A DNA stretch of 64,000 nucleotides from Archegozetes longisetosus (GCA_018873245.2 JAEMBT020000005.1:3830001-3894000), one strand, 5' to 3'; positions 22,101 through 36,075 are shown, counted from the stretch's first letter. The notes: generated from the sequence alone by a model not told the origin. Numbers and translations are program-made.

Positions 22101-25069
22101 ATAATTAAACATCCGATCAGTTCGGGTCTAAATGTGCCCATTCCTGACAAACCATCAGATTTGTTAATCTCTAAAAGTCCTCTCCTATCAATTCGGAACA
22201 AGAAATTTAGTGATTTAATGATGATTAGTTTTGACTGAGAGACAAATTGAAAACTTTCAATTGAATTGAATCGAGTGATAAGAAGAACTCTTTAAAGTAC
22301 TATTGGATGTGTGCTATAAAGTGCAATCTGAAGTGCTAATTTGGCCAGAAATAGAACTTTATAGCAGTGATCTAAAGCTAGAAAATGGATGTTGAAATGG
22401 ATTTTTGGAATAGGATTTATCTGAGTTAGGACGAGTAGAATTGGTTAAGAAGTGTTTGGTGTTTATAGGATAATAATTTTAAAGTAGAATTGAGTATTTT
22501 TAAACAAGTCTCTGAGCCATTGAGAGTGATCTCCGGTATGCTATAATAAAACATTTTCATAGCAGTAATGAAAAGCTTTATAGAGAAATCAATAAATAGT
22601 TGGCATCTCTAAGCAATTAAATTATTCTTAAGCCTTTATTAAAACAGTTATCAATCAATTCCAAATGAAAATTTGTCAATTAACTCACTCGAAAAATTCC
22701 TCTGTAGGAGAACTTCTATTGGAGAGATCAATTTGAAGACATTGATTATGCATAAGTTGTTCGGTATCATTGAAATGGCATTGAGTCGCTTGCATTTGTG
22801 ATACCGAGAAACAATTTTCCGTATTGTATGAATTACCGCAGTGCTGCCATGGCATCAATTCACCTATTTTACAATCAATCAAAATACCATTATTTCTTTA
22901 GTATTATCCTACTTATATTGTCTAACTTATTAAAGTACACTCTTAAACTTATTAATCGACTATAGATATGGGTAGTGCCTGATGGAAAGCGCGTTCCTAT
23001 ACTTTTAAGGCAGGCTTCTTCACATACGCTCTTAGCTATTAACATAATGCGCTTTTCCTACATCTTTATAATATATATCTATATATTATATATGAAGTTA
23101 TATATATTCTGAAATATATATTTAATATGTGGATAAGCCGTTGGATATACCTTTTGGCGTAGTTTTACTCTAGCTGATATCAACAATTAATAAGTTTTTA
23201 ACTGTACAGCTCAAGTATACAGAAATGCTTACCTGACGTGAGTGTTTTGAGAATATAATAAGTGGTCCACGCAATGATCACATTGTAATAGAATGAGACA
23301 TACCATGAGATAAGAACACAACAATATCCTATTCCTTTCATTGGAGGGCATATTTTGTTCCACATAGTTATCGGACCAGATTTGGTGAATTGACCCACAG
23401 ATAACTCAAGAAAAAATAGTGGTAATGCACCGAATATAAGCATTGTTGTGTATGGTATGAGAAACACACCTATTGAGGTAGTTTTTATTAAATTTAGGCA
23501 ATTTTTACTTAATCACAATACATACCGCCACCATTTTTGTAGCAAAGATAGGGAAACCTATAATACCCATATTAAGATATGTTAAAGTCAAGTCATACCC
23601 AAGTTAAGCTACATTCAAGTTCAAATTTATTCAGTATTATCATATTTTTGTATCAAATTCATAATGTTCATAATCTAGTTTTCAAGTGTTTCATCAATTT
23701 GATTTATCAAAATATAATTGCTGGAGAGCTGAGAAATTAGGCTTTGGTCGTCCGTCTCCTCATTCTTGCAACAAAAAGCAAACTAAGCTTTAAATATAGG
23801 AGACTAAGAATTGAGTTGATAAAAATGTTTAACTTATTTTCTATAGGCTAGACTTGCACGCTCCGCAACAATCTAGCACAAATAACCAGTTAAATGTCTG
23901 TCATTGTTGCACACGCAGATCATCCTTTTGCAACTCATTCAGAAGTCAACTCAATTAAAACAGTTTCGTTAAGTTTCAATCGGATAATCAATGATTCTAA
24001 CTATTATTGATATTTGAGGTGTTAGGTGCAAACGGGATTTCAAGAAGAAAGTTTTGCACGACTTGAAAGTTTGATTAACCAATAAATAAAAAACTCTTTG
24101 AAATATTATTTTCAGTTGTATGAAACTTTGAATTTGATAGAAAAATATATGAAATTAGCATAATATGGGGATCATACCTCCAGACGTTGGACAGATCTAC
24201 AGCAAAGCCGATTATAGATAAGAGAAAGTCAATCTTTTTGCCCCATTCGAGACGTTCGGGTTCTTGTAAATCAGGCTTAGGTTTATCAGATGTATGACTA
24301 ATTCTCAAACTATTAGTTTGATTATTTTTGTTCGTTTGGCAACTATTAGGAACGGCTAATTGAGTGCTAAACTTAGAAAACTTATTATTCCACTTTGAAA
24401 CTATAACAGTATTACTATTTTCACTAGTATTATCCTCTACTTCTAAATTCATCTCTATATGTCTCTTCTCTACTTCCGAATTTATCTCTTTATGTCCAGA
24501 TTCTTCTCCGTGAGTCTGCTTTGGTGTTGAATGCAATGAATCGTATCCTATTGTAAATGTTCATATAAGCATATTCTCTTTCCAATAGTTATCTTATAGT
24601 TATGTTAATTAATTATCTTTCTATCTAGTAATCAGTTTATCAGAGTTGCAATAAGCATGTTACTCAGCAATCATTATATAAATCATGCAAATTCTATAAA
24701 TTAAGCAAAATTTCTAGCTTTTAAGAGGTCAGTATTGCCGTAAATCATGTTCAAATTTGAAGTTAATTAATGCGGAACACTCGAGATATAATAAGAGTAA
24801 ACACTGTAAAACTCATTAAGTATTTAGAACCTGATTTACTACAATACTGAGTCTAAATGGCTTTTAGGTTGACTAAGGCTTACCACTTCAAACAAGTGGT
24901 TATTACAAATAAGATTTAAAGTGAAAACTTATTCAAACTTGCCTAAGTCTACCAAATGTGATTTGCTCTGATATGAATGATGAGATATAAGATCCACTTG
25001 GACACCAATTTCAGAAAATGATTTATCTTCAATGTTCTCAACGTTTTCCATCGAAAATGAAGAAGACAT
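19180..25069 (-). CDS. Sodium-dependent monoamine-type transporter (SLC6 family)
   Basis: Fourteen exons on the minus strand: 25069-24943, 24547-24178, 23557-23526, 23469-23233, 22863-22689, 22184-22046, 21603-21525, 20928-20769, 20705-20560, 20241-20149, 19997-19870, 19735-19636, 19584-19484, 19428-19180. They total 2136 nt, 711 aa. SLC6 carriers couple Na+ and Cl- to solute uptake at the plasma membrane. TM1 has [12 protein letters not shown]: the Asp is the amine-binding mark of dopamine/serotonin/octopamine carriers. NKFNNNCYR, the Cys pair of the second outer loop (WQHC ... TENC) and LGIDSAMGGLEA (TM8) also fit. Ser replaces the usual Gly after DL. The long N-terminus (about 150 residues) is acidic and polar. 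Intron 1 uses a GC donor; the rest are GT-AG. Last exon end is less certain. The substrate is not decided. Confidence 0.9.
19750..19866. repeat. 15-bp tandem repeat filling a transporter intron
   Basis: About 7.5 imperfect copies of a 15-bp unit (consensus TCATAGTTAGCCAAA). The intron that holds them runs from 19736 to 19869, so the repeat makes up nearly all of this 134-bp intron. The unit length is a multiple of three, and this leaves an open frame across it that is not the protein frame. Confidence 0.85.
20268..20512. mobile_element. MITE-like element in transporter intron
   Basis: Imperfect inverted ends of about 40 bp: left AGTTCGGTTTGTAGTTGATG with a following AGTTTGGGTA, right (reverse complement) AGTTCGGTTTATGGTTAATA with a following AGTTTGGGTA. 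The interior, about 160 bp, is rich in CCTAAC/TTAGG-like words. No open frame. Target duplication not clear. It lies in the intron between 20242 and 20559. Confidence 0.65.
22961..23205 (+). repeat. Dispersed repeat, copy B
   Basis: Second copy of the repeat at 18321-18511, here about 245 bp and inside the transporter intron 22864-23232, close to a splice donor. It contains an extra TATA-rich stretch (23070-23120). Confidence 0.6.
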
Positions 25070-28032
25070 TGTTTCAGCTCGACCTGATTGAAAAAGCCAG
25101 TTTGAAATTGATAATCAAGTTTTGAAAACTGGCAATAAATGATTAATAAAGTTTTCAAAACTGGTAATGACTGATAATAAATTTTTCGAAACTGCGTAAA
25201 CTTCCATCGTAAACTGATAAGTACTGTATTATCGCAAGTTATCTCTTTATACTTACCGAAAGTTTATCCAAACTAAAATATTCAGTTATGCTGTAAGACC
25301 AGAGCAGATAAGATAAAATCTCAATTTGACTGTTGACTAAGAATATTGGAGATTCGACTATATTAAGAACAAGTAAATTGAATCTAATGTCTTATGCGTG
25401 TGTAATAATATAAACGTAACTAAGATATGCTAATTGAACATTCAATAAAATCTTAGAATTGTTCAAACATAATCCACACTAAATATATAAGTCAAATATG
25501 TATTACATTTATTATTGTTTCAGAACCAGCAAGTAACTTATTCAAAGTTCTTCTTTCAGTACTTTAAACCTAATTAAGAAGATAAACACTGCACTTGTTT
25601 ATTATTTAAATAAACAATCATATGAAAAGTCAAATCATGCATTAATATTTCATTAAGATTGAGATTAGGCTAAGATTGAGTATCAAAACAGTACTCTTAC
25701 AATTATCAATCTTATTTTGCAACTTATTTGAGGTACTTCCGAAATAACAGTTGCCAACACTGTATTACAACCACTAGAATAACAGCTGAACACTTATTAA
25801 AACTTTTATAGAGTTTAATTGTGATAATTGACTGATGAACCACATGCATGTTTAGCAATAACAATCCCAATGTTACACTTCTACTAAGTTATAACACTTG
25901 GCTCTTATGCCAGTTCACTGTCAACTTTGCCGACTATTTAAGTGACGCCAAATATTTTCAACAAACTCTTACTATTATCCGTTAAGATAATCTGTAAACC
26001 ATTCCTCGTAAAAGATGATACACATGTCAATGTAGATTCAAAACAAATCAATTTATTACTCTAACTATTTACTTAACTTTTATCTTAATTCCAATTTATT
26101 TATTGCATTCGCCAATAGCTTACACTAAAAAAGTCTTAAAACTTTCCCTATTCACCGAACATCTCCAGTTGGAAGTGTTGAAAGTGTTAGGACTGTGTTA
26201 TTATAGAAGAAAATGTGCGATCAAAGTAGATGAGAAGCAGAAGTTTGGTTCTGAACTAGTTCTAGTTTGTGCTAATCTTATTAATAATATGACATCCATA
26301 TTGTGAACTCTAGTTATTGGAAAAATTCTTAGCATACTTGCAAAGTATGGCGCAAAGCTATTTCCTGAATTTCGATTCTACTGCATATTAAGCATATTTC
26401 CTTCAAAAAACGACTCAGTCTATCATCACCTTTTCAACATCCTATATCTCTTATGTCTTCAATTTTCGGCTTCTTTTTCTTTACTCTTTTATATAACTCC
26501 CGATATACCCGACTCAACTCTTAATCTTTCTTTTATTACGGCTTTGCACAATCTTTTAGTATCGTCGAAATTTCATTTAATTTTCAGTCCATATTCTGTT
26601 TCACTATTCCACACATATAAATAATTGTTAGTTGAAACATTGCCTCCACGGCCAATAATAAGTTAAAAGACTGACAAAATTTCAACAGTTTTACGAGTCG
26701 TTCAAAGCACTATTCGCAAGTAGTTTACCAAATTAGTAGATGAAATTTTGAATCAAGAAGTCTACCAAATATCAAGCTTTAGGAGAATTAACTGATAAAA
26801 TCAATCGAAAGAGATTGAGTTAGATGACGAAGAAGAAGTAGTTAGAAGTTGACCGAAAAATCCAAGAAGTATATGATGTTTTGGGAGATGCTCTATTATA
26901 TAAGATAACTGCTTGAACATTATTAACGTTTATTATCGTGCAAAGTGAGAATATTAATCTTTTAAATATTGCCCTAAATTTAATAATTACTAAATCTAAA
27001 ATTATTGCCAGAAATAAGCATTTCCAAATGATTTATTCTTATTTGCAAATTCAACTATCTTCAAATGGACTGACAAGTTTTCTATATACTACTTGAAGTT
27101 GGAGTCAACTTTCTATATACCAGTTTGATGAGAATATCTTTATTCATTTCTCGTCTCTTTCAATGCCAAACTAAATTATATTAATATCTATGATTTCTCA
27201 GTCCAACATTAAACATCTAATCCCATTATTGAACGAATTAAACTATTTTCTTCAATTATCAAATAATAGATTGAAGCACTTTAAAATCATATTATTGTCA
27301 AGATGATAAATGATTCCATTCAATAAAGCCACAGATATCGATCCCATACTTATATTAGCAGAAAACGCTCAAACTTGTCAACTAATTTTCTCGTTTGAAG
27401 ACATCTCAAAACATTAAGTCATCTTTAATGAGCTTTTACTAATATGCTAAACTCAATTTTCTCATTTTTAGATAATACTTTTCAATAAATCAATATCAGT
27501 ATTGAATGTCTCCTGACTTGGGCTCTAAGTTTTCAACTTATGATCAATGTTTGTTTAGAATATACCATGTTTTCAAGTTTAACTGTAATTAACTCAATAT
27601 TCAGTTTAATTGGTTTCAATTGAATATCTTTTCTATTTAATATTCGTAATTTCGTATTTAACGTTTGCAACTAAATATTCGTTCAATAAAAGTATATTAC
27701 TGAAGCGGTACGATAATTGAATTTCAAGTCCAACAAAGTGTCTGTACAAACCTGTCAGTGCCTGTCATACATATATTGAGAGTGTAAGTATAAAATCGAT
27801 CACAACTCAATAAGATGAAGGCTTTCGCTTCGTTTAGACTCTATTCAAGTGAATTTGCCAAATAATTTGACCAAAATCATTTGCATATTTAGTCATTGAA
27901 TGAACTATTTTGCTTAAAATCTACTTTTATTCAATAGAACTTTTGAATTACAGGATTTTGGGTTTAGACATACTGAGAACAATCGGAAAGATTCTACTTG
28001 TAAACAAAACTGAAAAATTATAAAGCTTTCAT
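25070..28032. other. Intergenic, transporter to polyubiquitin
   Basis: Nearly 3 kb without a gene that I can support. It should hold the transporter promoter and the polyubiquitin 3' flank. A patch at 26755-26925 has coding-like composition but several stops and no family that I recognise. Confidence 0.5.
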
Positions 28033-28037
28033 TTTAT

Positions 28038-30098
<2,061 letters not shown>

Positions 30099-30199
30099 CT
30101 ATAGTTTTCAAATAGAATAAAATTAAAATGACTAAAATTTGATGTCACTTTAAAACAATGAAAGACAAAGTCTAACAAATATGGCGTTTGTTTTTGCGT

Positions 30200-30207
30200 T
30201 TTATATA
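30200..30207 (-). promoter_or_regulatory. TATA box of polyubiquitin gene
   Basis: TATATAAA on the minus strand, about 105 bp upstream of the ATG, consistent with a start site near 30175 and a short leader. A heat-shock-element-like GAAACTTCTAGA lies about 400 bp further upstream (30603-30614), which fits stress control but is a weak match in its third unit. Confidence 0.6.
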
Positions 30208-30210
30208 CGT

Positions 30211-31819
30211 TTCGATTTTATATTAAATTTTAGATTATTTAAAAACTATTAACGCTTTAACAACAATACTAACTAAAATTCTTAACTAAATCAAATACAA
30301 ACAATGAATACCTACTTATAATTAATTCACTCAATAAAAGCTTAAGTTTGTAATCAATTAGATTTGAAATAATATTGAAATCAAGTTTCGTTACTTTACT
30401 CTTAATAGTAAAATGTATTTATGCAAACCGATTGCAACTAAACTCTCTTTTATCCCTAACCTTAACTCGCATCTGATTTGCTCTCTTTCAGTGCGTCGTT
30501 TGCAAGCTGTCTTCTGATTGGTTGGCAGCTGTTTCTATACGCTATTGAGATATGACGGAATAGCTGTTTGTATTACTCAATTGTAGAGTAATATTAATTC
30601 AGGAAACTTCTAGATGTATCTGCAGCTAAAGCATAAACTCATCAGAACTATTATTAGTAAAATTAGTAGTAAATTAGACTATTTCTAGTATAAATCTACT
30701 AAGGTTTCATTTTTTCTATCCATGTTTTTGTCCTTTGAGCTCTGCAACGTAGCATTACATGGTTTATAGCATTGAGCTTAATATGTCAAAGCTATTCCTT
30801 CCAGCATAAAACTATTTTTCCGATCAAAACTGGGTTCAATCCTTGAGCAAAAATAGATATTTATTATATAAACTATGGATAAGCCTGCAAAATAACAGGC
30901 TAAATATAAGGTACAAATTTCAATGAAACTTCAAATACAAAAAATCAGTAAATTACATTATTTGAAAACTTTATCACAAATTGTCATAGTATTTGTTTCA
31001 TATGAAATATTTTCGAAAACAATTTACTCTGATTTTAGTGAAAATCTATCATTAAAGCTAGTTTATAGGTTTAGTTCAGTTGAAATTTTTGTCGAGCATT
31101 ATAATGAACATCGAAAATTACTTCAAATTTATTTTGATTTCCAATTTTACGATTAAATTTAAGCACATTAAAATTCGTAGAATCTTTTTATCATTTGAAA
31201 TCTTCAAATACTCTCAGTGGAAGTAAAAAATAATCTAACATTTTCCTAATTGCTAAGTTTTTGTACATATTGATGAGTGATTTTAACCACATTTTAAAAC
31301 TTAAGTATAACTCAGAAACAATAAGATTAGTTAAATTTGTGTGCAATTGGATCGATACAATACAAACTTATTTTTCGTATCTTTTGTTAACCTATTGTTT
31401 GGTTGACTTAAAATCAATAACAAAGTCTGAAAATTCTTAAAAAGTAATTTCTCAAAGTTCTAAACGAAATAAAGACTTTTTACTCAAAACTCTTTCAATA
31501 AAGGAATGAGTTATCAACTCATCAAAATACAGGTTCACCATGAATTAACGTATCTTTCAGGTTTTAATGGCTAGAAATAAGGTAAAAGTGAGAAAAAAAT
31601 CTACGATTAACCTACCAGTGTTTAATAACATTAAATAACTTAATAATAACACAAAGTCAAATATAAACAATACTAAAACTAGTTTAAAACTAATCAAGTA
31701 TGAAATTTTACTATTTCCGAAAACTTATCAATATTTAGATCAGGTTACAAATACTATCTACTGTAGAAACCTCATGAACGTAACTATTATAAATTCAAGT
31801 TTTCGGTTAATAATATAGT
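30211..31819. other. Intergenic, upstream of polyubiquitin
   Basis: AT-rich. Short open frames are present (for example 30923-31156) but have no support. Part will be the polyubiquitin promoter. Confidence 0.5.
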
Positions 31820-31965
31820 TTTTTAATTACTGACGTGGCTAGTGGTCATTTTCGGCAACCATAATGCCCTATCTCTCTCCCACAGGTCGTGATGAGTGTA
31901 ATATTTGGTGCCTACGACCACCACAGATTGAGCTTTTAAGGTGTCAAACAAACAAACAAACAAAT
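31820..31965 (+). repeat. Possible LINE/SINE 3' tail
   Basis: A GC-richer island in AT-rich sequence, with a small inverted repeat (GGTCGT ... ACGACC, 31886-31920), ending in a tandem CAAA tail (about 31948-31967). A short conserved-looking 3' end followed by a simple tandem tail is typical of LINE or SINE insertions. Family not known. Confidence 0.4.
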
Positions 31966-32283
31966 AGATACATAAAAACATTATTATATGAGATCAGTTT
32001 TGAGCTTTTTTCTACAAGTAAAACTTAAGTTAGTAACAGATCAATTTCCGCCCAACCTTATGCTTAAGATATCGATTTTTAGTTCAGACTAATAACTTAA
32101 GTTACTCTAATTTATATCGATCCTTAAATTACATAATTAACTAAATAGTTCAGTCAAAATCATCGCCATTAGTTTTACTTATATTAATTTTAAATTTATT
32201 ATCAATAAAAATTTTTACAATTTTAAAAGTTAAGACAAATAATCAAAAATCTTTAGTTAGTTTAAGTCTATCTTAAGCGAACA
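31966..32283. other. Intergenic, 3' of SELENOK
   Basis: AT-rich, no gene. Likely includes the end of the SELENOK 3' UTR. Confidence 0.5.
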
Positions 32284-32350
32284 GATCATCACTTCAGCCA
32301 ATTTCCTAGTTATTGAACTTTTTGAAAATTCGCGTCATTTAAAGATAATC
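32284..32350 (-). promoter_or_regulatory. SECIS element of SELENOK
   Basis: On the minus strand, in the 3' UTR, about 115 nt after the stop. It folds by eye as helix I GATTATC/GATGATC (7 pairs, one G-U), an internal loop, the quartet side ATGA (32338-32335) opposite TGA (32296-32294), helix II GCGAATTTTC/GGAAATTGGC (10 positions, one mismatch, one G-U), and an apical loop opening with AAAAA eleven nt after ATGA. A mini-stem GTT/AAC in the loop would make it type II. These are the parts that SBP2 and the ribosome need for UGA recoding. Confidence 0.82.
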
Positions 32351-32464
32351 GATTCACTTATCACTCGAAGTCACGTGAAGTCATTATAGAAAAGTCTAAA
32401 TGAAAATAAATACCAATTAATGTCATTTAAAAAATTACTATAAATACATACAATGACTTCACGC

Positions 32465-32920
32465 TTAACCTCATCCGCCACCAAAACAAGCTGGCGGTGG
32501 ACTTCGTGGTGCACTTCCGAAACCTCTTGGGCCACGACCATCGCCGTTGTACCGACTGTTGCCAGAACTACCTCTTTTGTTTGAACCTTGGCTGCTATCC
32601 AATGGAAACAATGTTCGGAAACTAAATTTGAAGAATAATAAAATGATTTAAATGAGGAGCGAATTGAAATGACTGAATATTTAACTTACAAAAGAGATAT
32701 AAAATTAAGAAGTGCCAAAAGTATAGATATGGGAGAGCTCCATGAAAATTGAGGTCTGTCTATGATTTCACCTCCTTTGGGGGTAAACAAATCGATTGTT
32801 TATTAGCAGATAAAATTGAAGTAAAACTCAAAAAATTAAATTCAAATTGTATTAGATCAATATTAAGTTAATATTAAAATCAATATTAATATAAGACTCA
32901 CTTGAGTTTATGTAAACCAT
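32465..32920 (-). CDS. SELENOK: Selenoprotein K with in-frame UGA (selenocysteine)
   Basis: Three exons on the minus strand: 32920-32902, 32774-32690, 32621-32465. The protein starts MVYIN and ends FGGG-Sec-G, about 86 aa. SELENOK is an ER membrane protein tied to ERAD and to DHHC6-dependent palmitoylation in animals. Visible: the MVYI start shared with human, one membrane helix (about 19-41, SPISILLALLNFIS), a Gly/Arg/Ser-rich cytosolic tail, and TGA at 32473-32471 as the next-to-last codon, followed by GGT and TAA, exactly the family's GGUG-type ending. The SECIS at 32284-32350 supports recoding. The first exon codes only six full residues, so gene finders will easily miss it. Ordinary prediction would stop at the TGA. 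Confidence 0.9.
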
Positions 32921-33391
32921 CACTAATACTATGCTCTACTTAGTATTTATTTCAAAAAGTAAGTAATTTATGACAAATTTAAGAAAAATATTAAATTATT
33001 AATAAATTTACGAAAATTTGAACCTATTTTCAAAGTTCAACCATATTAACATAAAAATATTTGCAAGTTTTACATAACTTTCTACAGTTGACGTCATATA
33101 AGATGATGTCTTTTATTAGTTAGAAGTTCAATTTGTTCGACTCCTACTAAACTTTTATAATAGAACCAAAGCTTCGAGAATCAATGATGATTTGCTATTT
33201 TTTGATTGGTAGAAGTTTTAAAATCCAATGTTATGCAAGCAATGATTAACACAAATGAATCGAATGAGTGTTTATTTGTTTACAAATATAATCAAATTAA
33301 ATATTAATAAATCGCTTATTATTCAATCAATTGAAAGCTCAAAACAGATGACTTATTTATATAATTAACTTATTATAAACAATAAAAAATA
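32921..33391. promoter_or_regulatory. Head-to-head intergenic region, SELENOK/NDUFAF5
   Basis: A 471-bp gap between two divergent genes, so it probably serves both. AT-rich; no specific site is clear. Confidence 0.5.
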
Positions 33392-34581
33392 ATGATTCGG
33401 TCGAAACTAAATCGTCTGAAACACTTTCTTAAAGCTATAAATGATTTTAGTTTTTATGGAAATAATTTAAACTCGAAACAATTGTTCAGCACCTCATCAA
33501 TTAATGTATTCGATCGGAAGACAAAACAAATACATAAGGAGATTTCATTGAAGTTGGATGATTCGCATGTTTACGATTACCTAAAAGACGAGATCGCATA
33601 CAGAGTTGCCGACAGAGTCTATGACATCAAAAGAAGGTTTCCATTAGTTGTTGACTTGGGTTGTTATAAAGGATTGATTGGGAATCATCTCTCGAGTGTT
33701 AATATTGATTCGAATTTTTCTGAATTACCAATTCTAAAATTTTTTCTAATCAATGTCTAGGATGTAGTCGACTGTCTTATATATTGCGATACTTCAGCCA
33801 AATGTCTTGAAATGTTAAAACCTGTAGAAGGCATCGAAACCATTAAACTAGTGATCGATGAAGAAAAAATCCCATTCAAAGAGGATAGCATTGATTTGGT
33901 GTTAAGCAGTTTAAGTATGCACTGGATCAATGATTTGCCAAATGCTTTCAGTCAAGTTAGTTATCATTCTTTATTCAACTCTGTCCATAGGATTTCAGTT
34001 GTTTTATGAACTCGTTTATATGTGGCTAAAGAACAGTGATTAAAGTAAAAAATGTTTTCTTTCAAAATTAGATTTTGAAGTGCCTTAAGAAGGACGGAGC
34101 TCTAATCGCGTCGATGTTTGGCGGACAAACTCTTTTCGAATTGCGATGTTCTCTACAAATGGCAGAACTCGAACGCGAGGGTGGGTTTGGGCCACACATC
34201 TCACCATTCGTTACAGCTCAAGACATTGGTTCACTACTCAATCGTTCGGGTTATACAATGTTAACTATAGATACCGATGAAATTAAAGTCAATTATCCGA
34301 CGATTTTCGAGTTGATGAATGATCTCAAGGGAATGGCAGAGAATAATGCACTAATAAATAGAAAAAAGCTCTTACATAGAGATACGTTACTATCAGCGGC
34401 AGCCATATATCAGACATTATATGGCAATAGTGACGGAACTATTCCGGCCACATTTCAAATATTTTATTTAATTGGTTGGAAACCACACCCCTCTCAACAA
34501 CAACCTGCCCAGAGAGGGTCAGCAAATTTTTCGTTGAAAGATATCGCGAACATAGATCAAATTTTAAAGAGTAATGAATAA
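33392..34581 (+). CDS. NDUFAF5: NADH dehydrogenase assembly factor 5 (arginine hydroxylase)
   Basis: Three exons (33392-33697, 33761-33955, 34072-34581) encode 336 aa. NDUFAF5 has a methyltransferase fold and hydroxylates an arginine of NDUFS7 during complex I assembly in mitochondria. The first 40 residues are basic and Ser-rich, a likely import signal. The SAM-site motif [12 protein letters not shown] follows the [14 protein letters not shown] block. Exon 2 has [16 protein letters not shown], and exon 3 has [23 protein letters not shown]-type sequence and [15 protein letters not shown], all strongly family-specific. Exon lengths are multiples of three and all introns are GT-AG. It ends 44 bp from the stop of the convergent TASP1 gene. 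Confidence 0.95.
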
Positions 34582-34625
34582 ATTAGTTTTTTCTTCGAAA
34601 TAATTTATTTTGATTATAATCTTAT

Positions 34626-36075
34626 TTAATGACTGAATGATTTAGCTTGAATTGTAAAAGAGTGTCCAGGTTTTGACTTAGGAGACATTTGAGAGACCAA
34701 TGCTTTCGCGCTATTATTTGATGAACTCATGTACCCGATACACATAGAGATAGTGCTGTGACCCCATAATAGTTCTGTATGTAGCGATTCTTTATCATGA
34801 ACTAAAGCCAAAACTCCTGCAAGTCTGTCGTCGGCTGAAATGTTTTCAAGGAATGGTGAGTCTAAACAATCCAATAAATAATGTGAAATTTATGAAACAG
34901 TATAAACTTTTAAGTTGAATAACTAGCTACTAAACTCGTCAAAATACGTACCAATAAAGCTATTTTTAAAGGCATGATTCAGAGAATTTACATTATTTCC
35001 ATCGTTACTTTTAAGCAAGTTGTGAGCACATTCTCTAGCGAACATTGTTTTTATCAAGTACTCTCCGATGCCTGTAGTGGTAACTGCAATACTGTTTTGT
35101 GCCCAACAACCACATCCCATCATTGCTGCCTTCATTGAAGTACATTTGAATCTAAAGCATAATAAACAGTAGAATCTAACTAACTTTGACATACCTGTCC
35201 TATTCTTCCCGATTGTTTGAGAGCGAGTCCTCCACTGGAGACACCACTCGCAACATTTCCCTCCCAATCAACACAAACAGCTCCAACTGTATCGAGTCGG
35301 CTTTGTTTTACTATTAAACTATCGTTCTCCTCATTTTTCACAGATGCTAATCTTCGCTTATATTTATTGTAAGTCGCTTTTGATTTGTCTTTCATAAGAT
35401 GAAAAGAAATCTATTGAAGTTTTTAAGGGTTAAAAGTTTTGAAAATAATTTTACCAGTCATTAGGTCTGCAGAAACGCATCCATTATTGATAGCCCAAAG
35501 TCTGGCTCCTTCGCCCACTAAGATATTGGGAGGGATCAATCCTAAGGGAAGCGTTTTGCTTTGTTCATTTAAAACAGATTTTGCGGCATTGATCGGATTT
35601 TTGATTCCCTGAAGAGCTCCAATTGCGCCCCATTTCAGATCAGTTCCGTTCATAATACTTGCATCACATTCAACAAAACCATTTGCATTCAAATTAGATC
35701 CTAATCCAGCATTTGTCAAACCATTATCCTCTAACGAACAGATGGCATAAGCTAGTCCATCAACTGCTGAACACTTCTCTTTGAGATATCTCATCGACTG
35801 ACAAAAACATTTTAAAATTTCAATCTAATACTATTTAATTTGATGATCAAAACCTTTTCACAGGCCTCCCGGCATGCCCTAAGATATCCTTCTCTTTGAT
35901 TAATGCCATGATAACCGGCACCTAATCATCGATTAGAAAAATTAATTTCTGGTATTAATTCAACCAAATGATTGAGTTTTGAGTGAATGAGTGCTCGAAA
36001 AATGTTTGTTTGTTTTGAATTAAGTGAAAACCAAATGATTAGATACAGACCGACATGTACTCCAATGAATGGCAT
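34626..36075 (-). CDS. TASP1: Threonine aspartase 1 (taspase)
   Basis: Six exons on the minus strand: 36075-36051, 35921-35854, 35797-35455, 35388-35195, 35129-34952, 34861-34626. Taspase-1 is an N-terminal-nucleophile hydrolase that cleaves itself before a Thr and then cuts MLL/TFIIA-type nuclear proteins after Asp. Present: VHVGAGYHG at the start, NAGLGSNLN and ECDASIMNG in the alpha subunit, a variable linker, then LDTVGAVCVDWEGN, whose Thr is the catalytic residue, followed by SSGGLALK and MGCGCWAQN. The end has ELLWGHSTISMCIGYMS. For exon 4 the acceptor at 35389-35390 is needed to keep frame with exon 3; an AG 22 bp earlier would shift it. The N-terminus is shorter than in human. Confidence 0.94.

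Noticed and set aside
26103-26306. 67-codon frame between transporter and polyubiquitin
   Set aside because: Short, no recognisable domain and no splice partners.
26755-26925. Possible decayed coding patch
   Set aside because: Short coding-like stretches are broken by several stops and match no family that I recognise, so I list it only as intergenic.
30923-31156. 77-codon frame upstream of polyubiquitin
   Set aside because: Composition is that of random AT-rich DNA (Phe, Ile, Tyr, Lys) and no motif or splice context supports it.
32471-32473. TGA read as the normal stop of SELENOK
   Set aside because: The family has Sec at this place, a Gly and a TAA follow, and a SECIS lies downstream.
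35388-35412. Apparent frameshift at the start of TASP1 exon 4
   Set aside because: Using the acceptor ending at 35389 rather than the AG at 35411-35412 keeps the frame and fits the family, so no indel is needed.
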